Shown: positions 1 through 8,528 of the stretch, in pieces
How positions within the stretch are numbered: position 1 is the stretch's first letter
Layout of the letters: the number at the start of each line of letters is the position of its first letter
Source of the DNA: Peiella sedimenti
Lineage (GTDB): Bacteria > Pseudomonadota > Alphaproteobacteria > Caulobacterales > Caulobacteraceae
Reading direction: 5' to 3'
Length of the DNA: 64,000 nucleotides
NCBI RefSeq assembly: GCF_030504955.1
Contig: NZ_JAUKTR010000003.1
Coordinates: 248,001-312,000 of the forward strand
Position numbers and translations under genes: made by a program
The notes under the pieces: model-generated
Told to the model about the DNA's origin: nothing
The model's input: the letters and a program-made list of their open reading frames with translations, nothing else
Databases searched by the model: none

Positions 1-834
1 ATCGTGGAAAGCGGTCTGGACGTGCACCTGGCCCACCTGGGGACCATGGGAGTCTATGGCTACACCACCGCCGGGCTACGCATCCCCGAGGGCTATCTGC
101 GGGTGACTGTGGACACCGACTTCGGCCCGGCCGAGCAGGAAATCCTGTTCCCGCCGAACCCGGGCTCGATCTACCACATGACCAAGACCCAGGACGCCCT
201 GCTGTTCCAGTTCTACGCCAAGAACGACGGCCTTCGGATCACCGACCTGCACCAGGGCATCGTCTGGGGCACCCAGACGGCCGAGACCCGCGCCGACGAG
301 CGGCTGATCAACCGCTTCGACTATGACGGCGATTACGGCACGGTATTGAACCGCTTCCTGATGCAGGCGGCCGTCGGCCACCCCCTGACCGTGCACGGCT
401 CGGGCGGGCAGACGCGGGCCTTCATCCACATCCAGGATACGGTGCGCTGCATCGAGCTGGCCCTGAAGAACCCGCCCTCGCGCGGCGAGCGGGTCAAGAT
501 CCTGAACCAGATGACCGAGAGCCGCCGCGTACGCGACCTGGCCGGCATGATCGCCGAGATGACCGGGGCCGAGATCGCCCACATGCCCAACCCGCGTCAG
601 GAGGCGGATGAGAACGAGCTGGTGGTGGCCAACGATCAGTTCCGTCAGCTGGGTCTCAACCCCATCACCCTGCGCCAGGGCCTGATGGAGGAGGTGACTG
701 AGGTGGCCCGCCGCTACGCCGACCGCGTCGATATGAGCAAGATCCCCTGCGTCTCCCACTGGAACCGGGATCGCGCGGCTGCCGCCCAGGCGCCTGAGAC
801 GCCTCACGCGCCGCCCCAGGCCCAGGCGGTCTGA
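1..834 (+). CDS. UDP-sulfoquinovose synthase-like NAD-dependent epimerase (5' partial)
   Basis: The reading frame is open from base 1, so the N-terminal Rossmann GxxGxxG part lies outside the window and only about 277 C-terminal residues are visible. Seen: the sequence LGTMGVYGY, then YHMTK, which supply the SDR catalytic Thr and the YxxxK Tyr/Lys pair, followed by the substrate-binding half with RAFIHIQDTVRCIELAL. This pattern matches the SQD1/UDP-sulfoquinovose synthase group of extended SDR enzymes, which makes UDP-sulfoquinovose from UDP-glucose and sulfite for sulfolipid or sulfosugar synthesis. The C-terminus carries a Pro/Ala/Gln-rich tail. The next gene starts 4 bases after the stop, so the two are likely co-transcribed. 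A general nucleotide-sugar epimerase is the main alternative. Confidence 0.75.
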   Translation: MVESGLDVHLAHLGTMGVYGYTTAGLRIPEGYLRVTVDTDFGPAEQEILFPPNPGSIYHMTKTQDALLFQFYAKNDGLRITDLHQGIVWGTQTAETRADERLINRFDYDGDYGTVLNRFLMQAAVGHPLTVHGSGGQTRAFIHIQDTVRCIELALKNPPSRGERVKILNQMTESRRVRDLAGMIAEMTGAEIAHMPNPRQEADENELVVANDQFRQLGLNPITLRQGLMEEVTEVARRYADRVDMSKIPCVSHWNRDRAAAAQAPETPHAPPQAQAV

Positions 835-838
835 CGGC

Positions 839-1705
839 TTGAACCTGACGGCGGTGCGCATCGCGGTTCTGGGCGCCGGCTATCTGGGCCGGATCGCCGC
901 CCTGCGGCTGAGGGCCAGGGGGGCGAGGGTGGACGCGGCGGCGCGGGCCGCCGAGCGGCGGCGCCTGCTCCAGGGCGAGGGGCTGGCGGCCCTCGACCCG
1001 ATGGATGGGGCGGCCTTGAGCCAGGTCGTCGGCGCCGCGGACGGCGTGATCGTCACCGCCGCCCCGGGCTCGGAAGGCTGTCCTGTCCTTGCGCTCACGC
1101 GGGGTTTGCTCGCTGACGGGCGGGCGCGCCGCATCGTCTATGTCTCGACCACGGGGGTTTACGGCGACCGGGGCGGACGCTGGGTGCTCGAGGAGGGATC
1201 CCTGAACGCGCCGACGATCCAGGGCGCGCGCCGCGCGGCGGCCGAGCGCGGCTGGCTGGCGTTGGGACAGGCTGCGGGGGCCGAGGTGATGATCGCCCGG
1301 CTGCCCGCCATCTACGGCCCGGGCCGATCGGTCCTAGACCGCCTGCGCGCGGGCGACGCCCAGCGGGTGCGCAAGCCCGGCCAGGTCTTCAACCGGGTCC
1401 ACGTCGATGACGCGGCCGAGGGGCTGATCTTGATGCTGGAGCGGGGCCAGGCGGGCCAGGCCTACAACCTGACCGACGATGCGCCGGCGCCGGCGCATGA
1501 GGTGACCGAGTGGGCGGCCCTGCGCCTGTGTATGGAGCCGCCGCCCTGGACCGAGTTGGATGATCCGGCGGTCAACGCCGAAATGCGGCGCTTCTATCTG
1601 GACTCCAAACGCATCGGCAACGGCAAGGCCAAGGCGGCTCTGGGCTGGCGGCCCCGCTATCCGAGCTATCGCGAGGGGCTGGAAGCGATCCTGGCGCAGA
1701 CTTGA
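839..1705 (+). CDS. Atypical SDR family NAD(P)-binding protein (YeeZ-like)
   Basis: A 288-residue protein beginning with a TTG codon; a GTG at 854 is an alternative start. Near the N-terminus VLGAGYLGR is a GxGxxG dinucleotide-binding loop. The central YVSTTGVYGDRGG resembles the YeeZ-type atypical SDR group. The usual catalytic YxxxK is not present (RRAAAERG occupies the region), as in other atypical SDRs. It follows the sulfoquinovose-synthase-like gene by 4 bases, so both probably form one operon and act on a nucleotide sugar or related substrate. Substrate and reaction cannot be read from the sequence. It ends 89 bp before the tRNA-Val gene. Confidence 0.7.
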   Translation: MNLTAVRIAVLGAGYLGRIAALRLRARGARVDAAARAAERRRLLQGEGLAALDPMDGAALSQVVGAADGVIVTAAPGSEGCPVLALTRGLLADGRARRIVYVSTTGVYGDRGGRWVLEEGSLNAPTIQGARRAAAERGWLALGQAAGAEVMIARLPAIYGPGRSVLDRLRAGDAQRVRKPGQVFNRVHVDDAAEGLILMLERGQAGQAYNLTDDAPAPAHEVTEWAALRLCMEPPPWTELDDPAVNAEMRRFYLDSKRIGNGKAKAALGWRPRYPSYREGLEAILAQT

Positions 1706-1794
1706 GGGTCGCGCGGCGCGAAGGCCTTGCGGGGTCCGCCGTGGGCGGGCTATAGGAGCCGCCTTCCCGTTCCGGCCCCCCGGAACCGCCCGGC

Positions 1795-1879
<85 letters not shown>

Positions 1880-1960
1880 ACACTTATCTGGTCTGTGAGC
1901 GCCCTCGGCGAGGGGCTGCCCATGATTGGCCCATGAAACGCAGAATCTGCCCAATCAGGA
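1880..1960 (+). repeat. Left-end block shared with element 2 (copy 1)
   Basis: Immediately inside the left repeat, about 80 bp resembles 34050-34130. Shared tracts include CCCTCGGCGAGG, CTGCCCATG and CCCATGAAACGC. This marks a common left terminus for the two tandem elements. The similarity is partial and includes a small insertion here. Confidence 0.6.
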
Positions 1961-2068
1961 AGACTCGGCGTCTGGAGGCCCCCCGGCGGTTCCGATCTTC
2001 CCGATCGGGATGACGGCGATTGTGCGGAACAGGCCGTCCGCAGCGCAGTCTTGCCCGTGCGCGTCGCG

Positions 2069-2185
2069 CTAGGCGCGCCGCCGGCGGCTCAGGGCCTTGC
2101 GGGCGTTTTCCATGTGATCCGGGCAGTGGTGGCCGTAGCGCTGCCGGATCAGGCTCTCGCTGGTTTCGAGGTGAAGCCGGCGAGG
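2069..2185 (-). pseudogene. C-terminal remnant of a tyrosine integrase
   Basis: The last roughly 36 codons of a phage-type integrase remain, including the catalytic-tyrosine segment LIRQRYGHHCPDHMENARKAL. The intact integrase at 18376-19500 has nearly the same end, LIRRRYGHHCPDHMENARKAL, and the DNA is similar as well. The rest of the gene is gone, and the remnant abuts the truncated ABC ATPase around 2187-2200. It sits about 190 bp inside the tRNA-Val repeat with its 3' end facing the tRNA, the usual position of an element's integrase. A deletion removing the integrase body and the head of the ABC gene would explain the junction. Confidence 0.85.
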
Positions 2186-2186
2186 G

Positions 2187-2972
2187 GTGACGGTGAAGAC
2201 CGAAGGGCAGGTGACGATCTGGGGCCGCGACATCGACCGCGAGCCCCGGAACGCCCGCGCCGCGCTGGGCGTGGTCGCCCAGGAGATCACCGCCGACGTC
2301 TTCTTCACTCCGCGGGAGTCGCTGGAGGTGCAGGCGGGTTTCTACGGCGTGCCCAAGGCTGAGCGCCGCACCGACGAGCTGCTCGAGGCCCTGGGCTTGG
2401 CCGACAAGGCCGAGGCCTATGTGCGCCAGCTGTCCGGCGGCATGAAGCGCCGCCTGATGATCGCCAAGGCCCTGGTGCATAATCCGCCGGTGCTGATCCT
2501 GGATGAGCCGACCGCGGGCGTGGACGTGGAGCTGCGCCGTCAGTTGTGGGCCTATGTGCGGCGCATCAACGCTGAGGGCGTGACCGTGCTTCTGACCACC
2601 CACTATCTGGAGGAGGCCCAGGAGCTGTGCGACCGCATCGCCATCGTCAATCACGGCGAGATCGTCGCGGACGCCCCAACGCCCGAACTGCTGCGCCGCC
2701 TGGATACCCGCAACGTGTGGGTTACGCCCGAGGAGCCGCTGGAGACGGCGCCCGAGATCAGCGGCTTCGAGGCCAAGGCGTGGCCGGGCGGCGCCTTTTC
2801 CATCACCTACAAGACCGGCCAGTCCAGCGTGGAGCAGGTGCTGATGGCCGTGCGCGCGGCCGGGGTGCGTATCCGCGACATCGCCACTGAAGACCCAGAC
2901 CTGGAGGATGTCTTCCTGGCCCTGACCTATGCCGACAAGAGCAAGATGAACCCCACGCGCGACCGGGCCTGA
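2187..2972 (+). pseudogene. ABC transporter ATP-binding protein, 5'-truncated
   Basis: About 261 codons of an ABC-2/drug-export type ATPase (CcmA/YadG-like). Present: signature LSGGMKRRLMIAKAL, Walker B VLILDEPTAG, the D-loop region and the H-loop in LLTTHYLEEAQ, followed by a C-terminal regulatory stretch. The N-terminal Walker A GxxGxGK(S/T) is missing. The frame instead begins within the segment after it (VTIWGRDIDREPRNARAALGVV), immediately beside the integrase remnant. Without the P-loop it cannot bind ATP normally, so it is called a pseudogene. No permease partner follows. Confidence 0.85.
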
Positions 2973-3009
2973 TCCCGACTACCCCGCTTCCCGTGGGAGG
3001 CGGCGCGGC

Positions 3010-3034
3010 GGAACCTAGGTGCATGCAGGTTGTT
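3010..3034 (+). promoter_or_regulatory. EcfG-like general stress promoter
   Basis: GGAAC (3010-3014), 16-bp spacer, TGTT (3031-3034). It closely matches the alphaproteobacterial EcfG consensus GGAAC-N16/17-CGTT and lies 28 bp before the ATG at 3063. Confidence 0.6.
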
Positions 3035-3062
3035 GCCTTGAGGAGCCCTCAAGGAGCCCAGC

Positions 3063-3308
3063 ATGCAGCGCGACATACATCAGCAGAATCAGAAGGGCCG
3101 CATCGCCAACGACGCCCAGCCGCTGGGCGAGCGATGGGGCGTGGCTGACCACGAGGAAACCATGCGCACCGGTCGCAGGGAGCGCCACACCGCCGGGCCA
3201 GATGGTCCTGACGCGCGCGAGGTCTCGGACCTGACCGTCTCGACCGGGGAGGCCTCCGGCGCGCCCAAGGGCTCGCCCGCCGGCGTTTCCACAACCGAGG
3301 GAGACTGA
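3063..3308 (+). CDS. Small hydrophilic protein of unknown function
   Basis: An 81-residue polar protein, MQRDIHQQNQKGRIANDAQP at its start, rich in Arg, Gly, Asp and Thr and with no membrane segment or recognised domain. The start is supported by AAGGAG 6 bases upstream and by an EcfG-like promoter at 3010-3034. It ends 2 bp before the hemerythrin gene, so the two are probably one transcript under stress control. The composition suggests a disordered, stress-induced small protein, which is inference only. Confidence 0.6.
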   Translation: MQRDIHQQNQKGRIANDAQPLGERWGVADHEETMRTGRRERHTAGPDGPDAREVSDLTVSTGEASGAPKGSPAGVSTTEGD

Positions 3309-3310
3309 AG

Positions 3311-3844
3311 ATGTCCATCATCGACCGGGCGCTGGCCGCCGTCACGCCCCAACCCTCGGACGAAAGGCGCGCCGAGGCCACTGAGAAGGCGCGCGCCGCC
3401 GCCGAGGCGAATGACTGGCTAACCCTGGCGCTGGATCAGCATGACCAGATCCGCCGTTGCTTCCGAGAGGGGCGTGAAGCCACCGCGCCCGAGGCGCGTC
3501 TGGCGGCCATGAAGGCGCTGGCCGACGTGTTGAACCCGCATTCGGCCGCTGAGGAGGTGGTGCTCTATCCGGCCATGGCCCAGCACGGCCACAAGATGCA
3601 GGCCGGCGCGGCCTACGGCGAGCAGACGACCACCAAGATGCAGATGTCCGAGCTGGAGAACATCGATCCGGCCGCCAAGGCCTGGACCGACAAGTGGGAA
3701 CATATCGAAGGCGCGGTCCTGACCCACATGTTCGAGGAGGAGAACGGCTGGTTCATCCACCTGAAGGAACATGCGCCCGACCAGGCCCGGCTGACCGTCC
3801 GGTTTGCCGAAGAGGTGTCACGCTGTTCCGGCCGGAGCGGATGA
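3311..3844 (+). CDS. Hemerythrin HHE domain protein
   Basis: A 177-residue cytoplasmic protein with an HHE cation-binding pattern: LDQHDQIRRCF, then LNPHSAAEEVVLYPAM, and further on WEHIEGAVLTHMFEEENGWF. These His and Glu residues are spaced as in the four-helix hemerythrin fold that binds a di-iron centre. Family roles include oxygen or nitric-oxide sensing and iron or redox stress. It follows the small ORF by 2 bp and overlaps the next Crp-type regulator by ATGA at 3841-3844, so regulator and hemerythrin are translationally coupled. An iron- or NO-responsive role is inferred from this pairing. Confidence 0.8.
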   Translation: MSIIDRALAAVTPQPSDERRAEATEKARAAAEANDWLTLALDQHDQIRRCFREGREATAPEARLAAMKALADVLNPHSAAEEVVLYPAMAQHGHKMQAGAAYGEQTTTKMQMSELENIDPAAKAWTDKWEHIEGAVLTHMFEEENGWFIHLKEHAPDQARLTVRFAEEVSRCSGRSG

Positions 3845-4563
3845 GTCCGGAACCCTTCGGCAACGCCTTTCTCGACCGGCTTGACGCGGAGGATCAGCGG
3901 GCCCTGGCTCCTGCGCTGCAGCCTGTCGAGCTGGAGCGGGGGCGTGTACTGATCGAGCAGGACGACCTGGTCGAGGCCGCCCACTTCCCCGTGGACGCCG
4001 AGTTCGGCAACGTGGTGGTGCTCAAGGACGGGGCCGCTGTGGAGACCTCGGTGGTGGGCCGCGAGGGCGTCTCCGGCCTCGCGCCCTTCCTGGCGCGGTC
4101 GGCCTGCCCGTGGCGAGTGAGGGTGCGGCGCCCAGGCCGGGCGTGGGCCATTCCGACCGAGGCCATTCTCGAACGGGCGGAGAAGAGCTACGCGTTACGC
4201 ATCGCGCTTCAGCGACTGACGCTGTTCTACCAGGTCCAGGCTGTGCAGGCCGCCGCCTGCAACGCCGAGCATCCGGTCGCCCAGCGACTGGCAAGGTGGC
4301 TGCTTTTCGCCTCGGACCTGAGTCCCGGCCTGCCGCTCACCTACACGCAGGTGGAGCTGGCCGAACTGCTCGGCGCCCAGCGCACCACGATCCTCGACGC
4401 CATGAGCGGGCTCAAGGAGGAGGCTGGGCTCTCCTATGCGCGGGGGGTCATCCACATCCGCGACCGGTCCCGGCTCGAGCGGCGGGCCTGCGAATGCTAC
4501 CGGGCACTGAGGGCGCGGGGCGAGCGGCTGGGCATCCTGCCGCTCCAGACCGAAATCGGTTGA
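3841..4563 (+). CDS. Crp/Fnr family transcriptional regulator
   Basis: A 240-residue protein starting within an ATGA overlap with the hemerythrin gene. The N-terminal half is a cyclic-nucleotide-binding-like beta-barrel (LERGRVLIEQDDLVEAAHFPVDAEF, split here as the characteristic start of the jelly roll). The C-terminus holds a winged-helix segment YTQVELAELLGAQRTTI. No FNR-type cysteine cluster is visible. This subgroup, with the FPVDAE pattern, is common in alphaproteobacteria and often sits near stress genes. The target genes cannot be read from the sequence; the coupled hemerythrin suggests a redox or stress input. Confidence 0.8.
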   Translation: MSPEPFGNAFLDRLDAEDQRALAPALQPVELERGRVLIEQDDLVEAAHFPVDAEFGNVVVLKDGAAVETSVVGREGVSGLAPFLARSACPWRVRVRRPGRAWAIPTEAILERAEKSYALRIALQRLTLFYQVQAVQAAACNAEHPVAQRLARWLLFASDLSPGLPLTYTQVELAELLGAQRTTILDAMSGLKEEAGLSYARGVIHIRDRSRLERRACECYRALRARGERLGILPLQTEIG

Positions 4564-4608
4564 GGCCGGCGCGCCCAACGAAGCCCAGATTTCGGTCCAG
4601 ATCGGATC

Positions 4609-5436
4609 CTAGCGGTCGTCCCAGTGCTTGCCGCTTTTCGGCCGGCGGCGCTCAAAGTCGAACTCATCGCCGCTGGACAGCACATGCATGCGCACGTCGA
4701 AGATGGACAGGGCCCGCTCGGCCTCTTCCTCGGCGATGTTGGAATGGCTGGCCCCATGGCCGTCCACCACATAGACCGCGCCCTCGCCCAGCACCGTGCC
4801 GCAGCCGTTCTCGACCAGCAGGGCGGTGTTCTCGTCGATGCCGACGCCCAGTAGGCGCGGGTTATGGGCCACGGCGCCCAGAAGGCGCCCATAACGGCCG
4901 CGCTCGGCGAAGTGCTGGTCGATGATGACGTCGCGCATGAGGCCCAGGCCCGGCGCCATGTGCAGCTCGCCGATGCGGTACGAGGTAGCGTTGGGCCCCT
5001 TGACCAGCATGGTCTCGCTCATCACCGCCGCGCCGGCCGAGGTGCCGGCGATCGGCAGCCCCTGGGCGTGCAGCTCCAGGATGCGGCGCTCAAGCGGGGT
5101 GTCTCCGATCTGGCTTGAAATGCGCAGCTGGTCGCCGCCTGTGAAGAAGACCCCGCCGGCGCCGTCCAGCTTGCGCAATGCTTCGTCCCTCGCGCTGTCG
5201 CCACGCTCTTCGACATACAGTTCGACCAGATCCGTGACGCCCAGGTCGCGGAAGGCGTCCTGATAGGCTTCGAGGTAGCCGTCGGGCTCGTGCGAGGCCA
5301 CGGTGGCGATGACCAGCCGGCGCTCGCCCACCAGCCTGGCCAGCGCCTTGAGGATGGCCCGCTCGCCATCCTTGTCCTCATGTCCTCCGATGATGAGGAG
5401 CGGCCCCGGACACGGGTCCTGTTGCTCGTCAGCCAT
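4609..5436 (-). CDS. cphB: Cyanophycinase
   Basis: A 275-residue cytoplasmic peptidase of the S51/PSPase-like group. GTSAGAAVMSE holds the nucleophile serine in the G-x-S-A-G elbow, and the N-terminal LLIIGGHEDKDG and FFTGGDQLR match cyanophycinase landmarks. It cleaves cyanophycin (multi-L-arginyl-poly-L-aspartate) to beta-Asp-Arg dipeptides. The start overlaps the end of cphA by 8 bp, so synthesis and degradation of the polymer are encoded in one operon. Confidence 0.93.
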   Translation of the reverse strand: MADEQQDPCPGPLLIIGGHEDKDGERAILKALARLVGERRLVIATVASHEPDGYLEAYQDAFRDLGVTDLVELYVEERGDSARDEALRKLDGAGGVFFTGGDQLRISSQIGDTPLERRILELHAQGLPIAGTSAGAAVMSETMLVKGPNATSYRIGELHMAPGLGLMRDVIIDQHFAERGRYGRLLGAVAHNPRLLGVGIDENTALLVENGCGTVLGEGAVYVVDGHGASHSNIAEEEAERALSIFDVRMHVLSSGDEFDFERRRPKSGKHWDDR

Positions 5437-8194
5437 GGGCGGGCTCCAGCACCGCGTCTGGCGCTTCTGGTCGGTCTTTCGTTTCGGCCGGAGTGCTCAG
5501 AGGCTGGAACGCCTGGATGATCCGCCACACCGCCTCGATCCGCGTGGGCGTGAGGGCGACGATGTCGCCAGGCTCCGCCAGGCGCAGGGCCAGTTCGGCG
5601 GCATCGGACTCCTCGTACACCTCATGGATGCAGCGCGGGTTGAACCCGGCCGCCACCGCGCCTTCGGTCATCAGGCGCATCACGTCTCCGGCGGGCCGGC
5701 CCCGGTTGTCGGGGGTCTCGCGGAAGACCAGCACGTCGAAGTGCTCGGCCCCCGCCGCGCCGACGCCGCGGATCTCCTCTTCGCGCCGGTCGCCCGGCAC
5801 GCTCAGCATGCCGATGGCCCGGGCGCCCGGCCGGCGCATGGCGGCGATGGTCTCGCCCAGCGCCCGCACCGCGTTGGGATTATGGGCGTAATCCAGCACC
5901 ACGCGGAATCCGTGCTCGTCATGGACGTTCATGCGGCCGGGGTTCTGCTCGTAGGTCGAGGCGAAGCTGGACAGGGCCTCGGCGATGGCTGGGACGGAAA
6001 CGCCCGCCCCGTGGGCCATGGCGATGGCCGCCATGGCGTTCTGCACGTTGAACGCGGCCCTGGCGCGCAAAGTGGCGGGAATATTCCGGGCATCGCAGAC
6101 CACCTGCGCCTGGCCGCGATCGTGCAGGGTGATCAGCTGGGTGGCGGGATCATAAAGGACCGCCAGGCCGCCTTCGGCGATGTGCTTCAGCAGGAAGCCC
6201 GGCGCCTCCATGTCGCCGCGCATGGAGAACCAGCCGATCCTTCCGCCGGCATGGCGCGCCATGCGCAGGGTCGTGGGATCGTCGGCGTTAAGCACGCTGA
6301 CGCCCCGGCGCGAGACGCTCTCGACCACCACCGACTTGACCGCAGCCAGGTCGTCCAGCGTGTCGACGCCCTTGAGGCCGAGGTGGTCCTCGGTGACGTT
6401 CAGCACCGCACCCACATCGCAGCGGTCGAAGGCCAGGCCCTCGCGCAAGATGCCGCCGCGCGCGCACTCGAACACCGCCACCTCGACCGTCGGGTCGCGC
6501 AGCACCATGCGGGCGCTCTTCGGGCCGGAGGCGTCGCCGGACAGGATCTGTTCTTCGCCCACATAGACGCCGCTGGTGTTCGTCAGGCCCACGCACTTGC
6601 CCTGACGGGCGAAGATATGGGTCAGCATGCGGCCCACGGTCGATTTTCCGTTGGTGCCAGTGACCGCCAGCACGGGGATGCGGGCGCGGGCCCCGCGCTG
6701 GAACATCATGTCGATGATCGGTTCGGCGACGTCGCGCGCCTGGCCCTCCGAGGGTTCCAGATGCATGCGCAAACCCGGCGCGGCATTGACCTCGACCACG
6801 CCGCCGCCGGTTTCGCGGATCGATTTCGTGATGTCCGGCGCGAGGAGGTCGATCCCCGCCACGTCCAGCCCCATCGCCAGCGCGGCGCGGCGGGCGATGG
6901 CGGCGTTGTGCGGATGAATCTCGTCGGTGCGGTCCACGGCCGTCCCGCCGGCGGAGAGGTTGGCCGCCGTCTTCAGCAGCACCTCGCGGCCCTGGGCCGG
7001 CACATCGTCGGGCGCCAGGCCCTGACGGCTCAGCAGCTCCAGCGCGGCCGGATCCAGCTTGATCCTGGTCAGCACGCACTCGTGGCCCTCGCCCCGGCGA
7101 GGATCGGCGTTGACCGCATCGACGAGCTGGCGAACCGTGCGTTCGCCGTCACCGATGACGTGCGGCGGCACGCGCTCGGCTACGGCGACCACCTTGCCGT
7201 CGACGACGAGAATGCGGTGGTCGCGGCCGGGCAGTTGCTCTTCAATCACGACGCGGCGGCTGATCTTCTGCGCCTCGGCGAAAGCGGCGCGGAAGGGCTC
7301 TTCGCCGACGATGCCGGTGGTCACGCCGCGACCGTGGTTGCCGTCCAGCGGCTTGATGACCAGCGGCGTCTTCAGACGCTTCGATTGGCTCAGCGCCTCA
7401 TCGGCGGAGCGGGCGACGACGCCGCGCGCGACCGGAATGCCGATGGCGTCCAGCAGCATCTTGGTCTCGGCCTTGTCCCCGGCCGATTCCGCCGCCAGCA
7501 GCCCCGTGCGGTCGGTGACGCTGGCGCGGATGCGGCGCTGATTGGCGCCCCAGCCCAGCTGGATCAGGCTGTGCTCGTTCAACCGCTGCACCGGAACGCC
7601 GCGCCGCTTGGCCGCCTCGACCAGGGCGCGCGTGGTGGGGCCAAGGGCGTTGCGCCGAAGGGCGTTTCGCACCAGCTCCACAGCCGCTTCAACCTCAGTG
7701 CCTTCCGGCGCCTCTGTGATGCGGTCCAGACGCCGCGCGCCGCGCAGGTGTTCCGGCAACAGGGCGTCGACGATCTGGACGGCGAGGCGCCCGGCCAGCA
7801 GCCCGGCTGACTCGTCCTCATAGGCGTACATGACATTATAGGTGCCGGGCCGCCCCTTGACCGATCGGGTTTTGCCCCGCGTCACGGCGGCGCCGGCCAG
7901 GCTCTGCAGCTCCAGCGCCACATGCTCGATGACATGGCCCAGCCAGGTGCCTTCATCCAGGCGCTCGACCAGGCCGCCGGGCTCGCCCCTGGAACAGCCG
8001 TGGTTGGCCAGTCCCGGCAGCCGCTCGAGCAGCCCTTCCGCGAAGCCGGGCAGGGCGTTCGTGGGATGGTCCTCCAGCGCCCCCAGGTCCAGCTGGATGC
8101 GGATCATGGGCGTGGCGCTGTAGAGGTGCGGGCCCCGATAGACGCCTGTCTCCAGCACGCTCATCGGCATGGTCGGATTCGCCCTGCGGCTCAT
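5429..8194 (-). CDS. cphA: Cyanophycin synthetase
   Basis: A 921-residue enzyme, the usual size for CphA. The N-terminal part carries the ATP-grasp domain, with VIKPLDGNHGRGVTTGI as the nucleotide loop. The C-terminal half is Mur-ligase-like, with the P-loop TGTNGKSTVGRML and later VLDYAHNPNAV. It adds Asp and Arg alternately to grow cyanophycin, a nitrogen and carbon reserve, at the cost of ATP. Its ATG overlaps the stop of a small upstream gene (ATGA) and its 3' end overlaps cphB. Expression probably comes from the EcfG-like promoter at 8401-8426, which would make reserve formation part of the general stress response. Confidence 0.95.
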   Translation of the reverse strand: MSRRANPTMPMSVLETGVYRGPHLYSATPMIRIQLDLGALEDHPTNALPGFAEGLLERLPGLANHGCSRGEPGGLVERLDEGTWLGHVIEHVALELQSLAGAAVTRGKTRSVKGRPGTYNVMYAYEDESAGLLAGRLAVQIVDALLPEHLRGARRLDRITEAPEGTEVEAAVELVRNALRRNALGPTTRALVEAAKRRGVPVQRLNEHSLIQLGWGANQRRIRASVTDRTGLLAAESAGDKAETKMLLDAIGIPVARGVVARSADEALSQSKRLKTPLVIKPLDGNHGRGVTTGIVGEEPFRAAFAEAQKISRRVVIEEQLPGRDHRILVVDGKVVAVAERVPPHVIGDGERTVRQLVDAVNADPRRGEGHECVLTRIKLDPAALELLSRQGLAPDDVPAQGREVLLKTAANLSAGGTAVDRTDEIHPHNAAIARRAALAMGLDVAGIDLLAPDITKSIRETGGGVVEVNAAPGLRMHLEPSEGQARDVAEPIIDMMFQRGARARIPVLAVTGTNGKSTVGRMLTHIFARQGKCVGLTNTSGVYVGEEQILSGDASGPKSARMVLRDPTVEVAVFECARGGILREGLAFDRCDVGAVLNVTEDHLGLKGVDTLDDLAAVKSVVVESVSRRGVSVLNADDPTTLRMARHAGGRIGWFSMRGDMEAPGFLLKHIAEGGLAVLYDPATQLITLHDRGQAQVVCDARNIPATLRARAAFNVQNAMAAIAMAHGAGVSVPAIAEALSSFASTYEQNPGRMNVHDEHGFRVVLDYAHNPNAVRALGETIAAMRRPGARAIGMLSVPGDRREEEIRGVGAAGAEHFDVLVFRETPDNRGRPAGDVMRLMTEGAVAAGFNPRCIHEVYEESDAAELALRLAEPGDIVALTPTRIEAVWRIIQAFQPLSTPAETKDRPEAPDAVLEPAHG

Positions 8195-8376
8195 GCTGAG
8201 GCGGCGTCCTTTTCCGCGACCATGCCGCGCGACAGGGCGCGCACCAGATAGGCGGCGGCCTCCGCCTTGGAGCGGGCCAATCCTTGCGCCACCAGGGCGC
8301 GATCCTCGCGGCCGAGCGCCTGCCAGCGCCAGCCTTCGCCCTCGGGTTTCAGGGACCAGACATATCCAGATTTCAT
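8191..8376 (-). CDS. Small protein leading the cyanophycin operon
   Basis: A 61-residue protein starting MKSGYVWSLKPEGEGWRWQA. The start is chosen by a strong AGGAGG 6 bases upstream; a longer frame to 8445 would run through the promoter. Its stop overlaps the cphA start as ATGA, so it is the first gene of the cphA-cphB operon. The body (ALGREDRALVAQGLARSKAE) looks like a small basic, mostly helical protein. No function is recognised; it may be an accessory to cyanophycin metabolism, based only on position. Confidence 0.7.
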   Translation of the reverse strand: MKSGYVWSLKPEGEGWRWQALGREDRALVAQGLARSKAEAAAYLVRALSRGMVAEKDAASA

Positions 8377-8400
8377 TCTACGCCTCCTGAGAGACGCCGG

Positions 8401-8426
8401 AACGTTAGGGCCGGCGCCCCAGTTCC
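8401..8426 (-). promoter_or_regulatory. EcfG-type promoter for the cyanophycin operon
   Basis: On the minus strand GGAAC (8422-8426), a 17-bp spacer and CGTT (8401-8404) match the EcfG consensus exactly. The -10 element is 24 bp from the start codon at 8376. Confidence 0.8.
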
Positions 8427-8476
8427 TATGTCGGATGGGCGTCATTCACTGAGCCTTCGGTCGGGTCGCCGACTTA

Positions 8477-8501
8477 GGAACTCCCGGTCCTGGCGCGCGT
8501 A
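8477..8501 (+). promoter_or_regulatory. EcfG-like promoter, divergent
   Basis: GGAAC (8477-8481), 16-bp spacer, CGTA (8498-8501), one base from consensus. It lies 27 bp before the ATG at 8529 and is back to back with the cyanophycin operon promoter. Confidence 0.6.
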
Positions 8502-8528
8502 TTCCCGGCCCAGTCCATGGAGTCGCGC

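Noticed and set aside
5303-7810. Very long plus-strand frame (835 codons)
   Set aside because: Lies antisense to cphA and cphB, which have clear motifs. The His/Arg/Gly-rich translation is typical of a shadow frame in GC-rich DNA.
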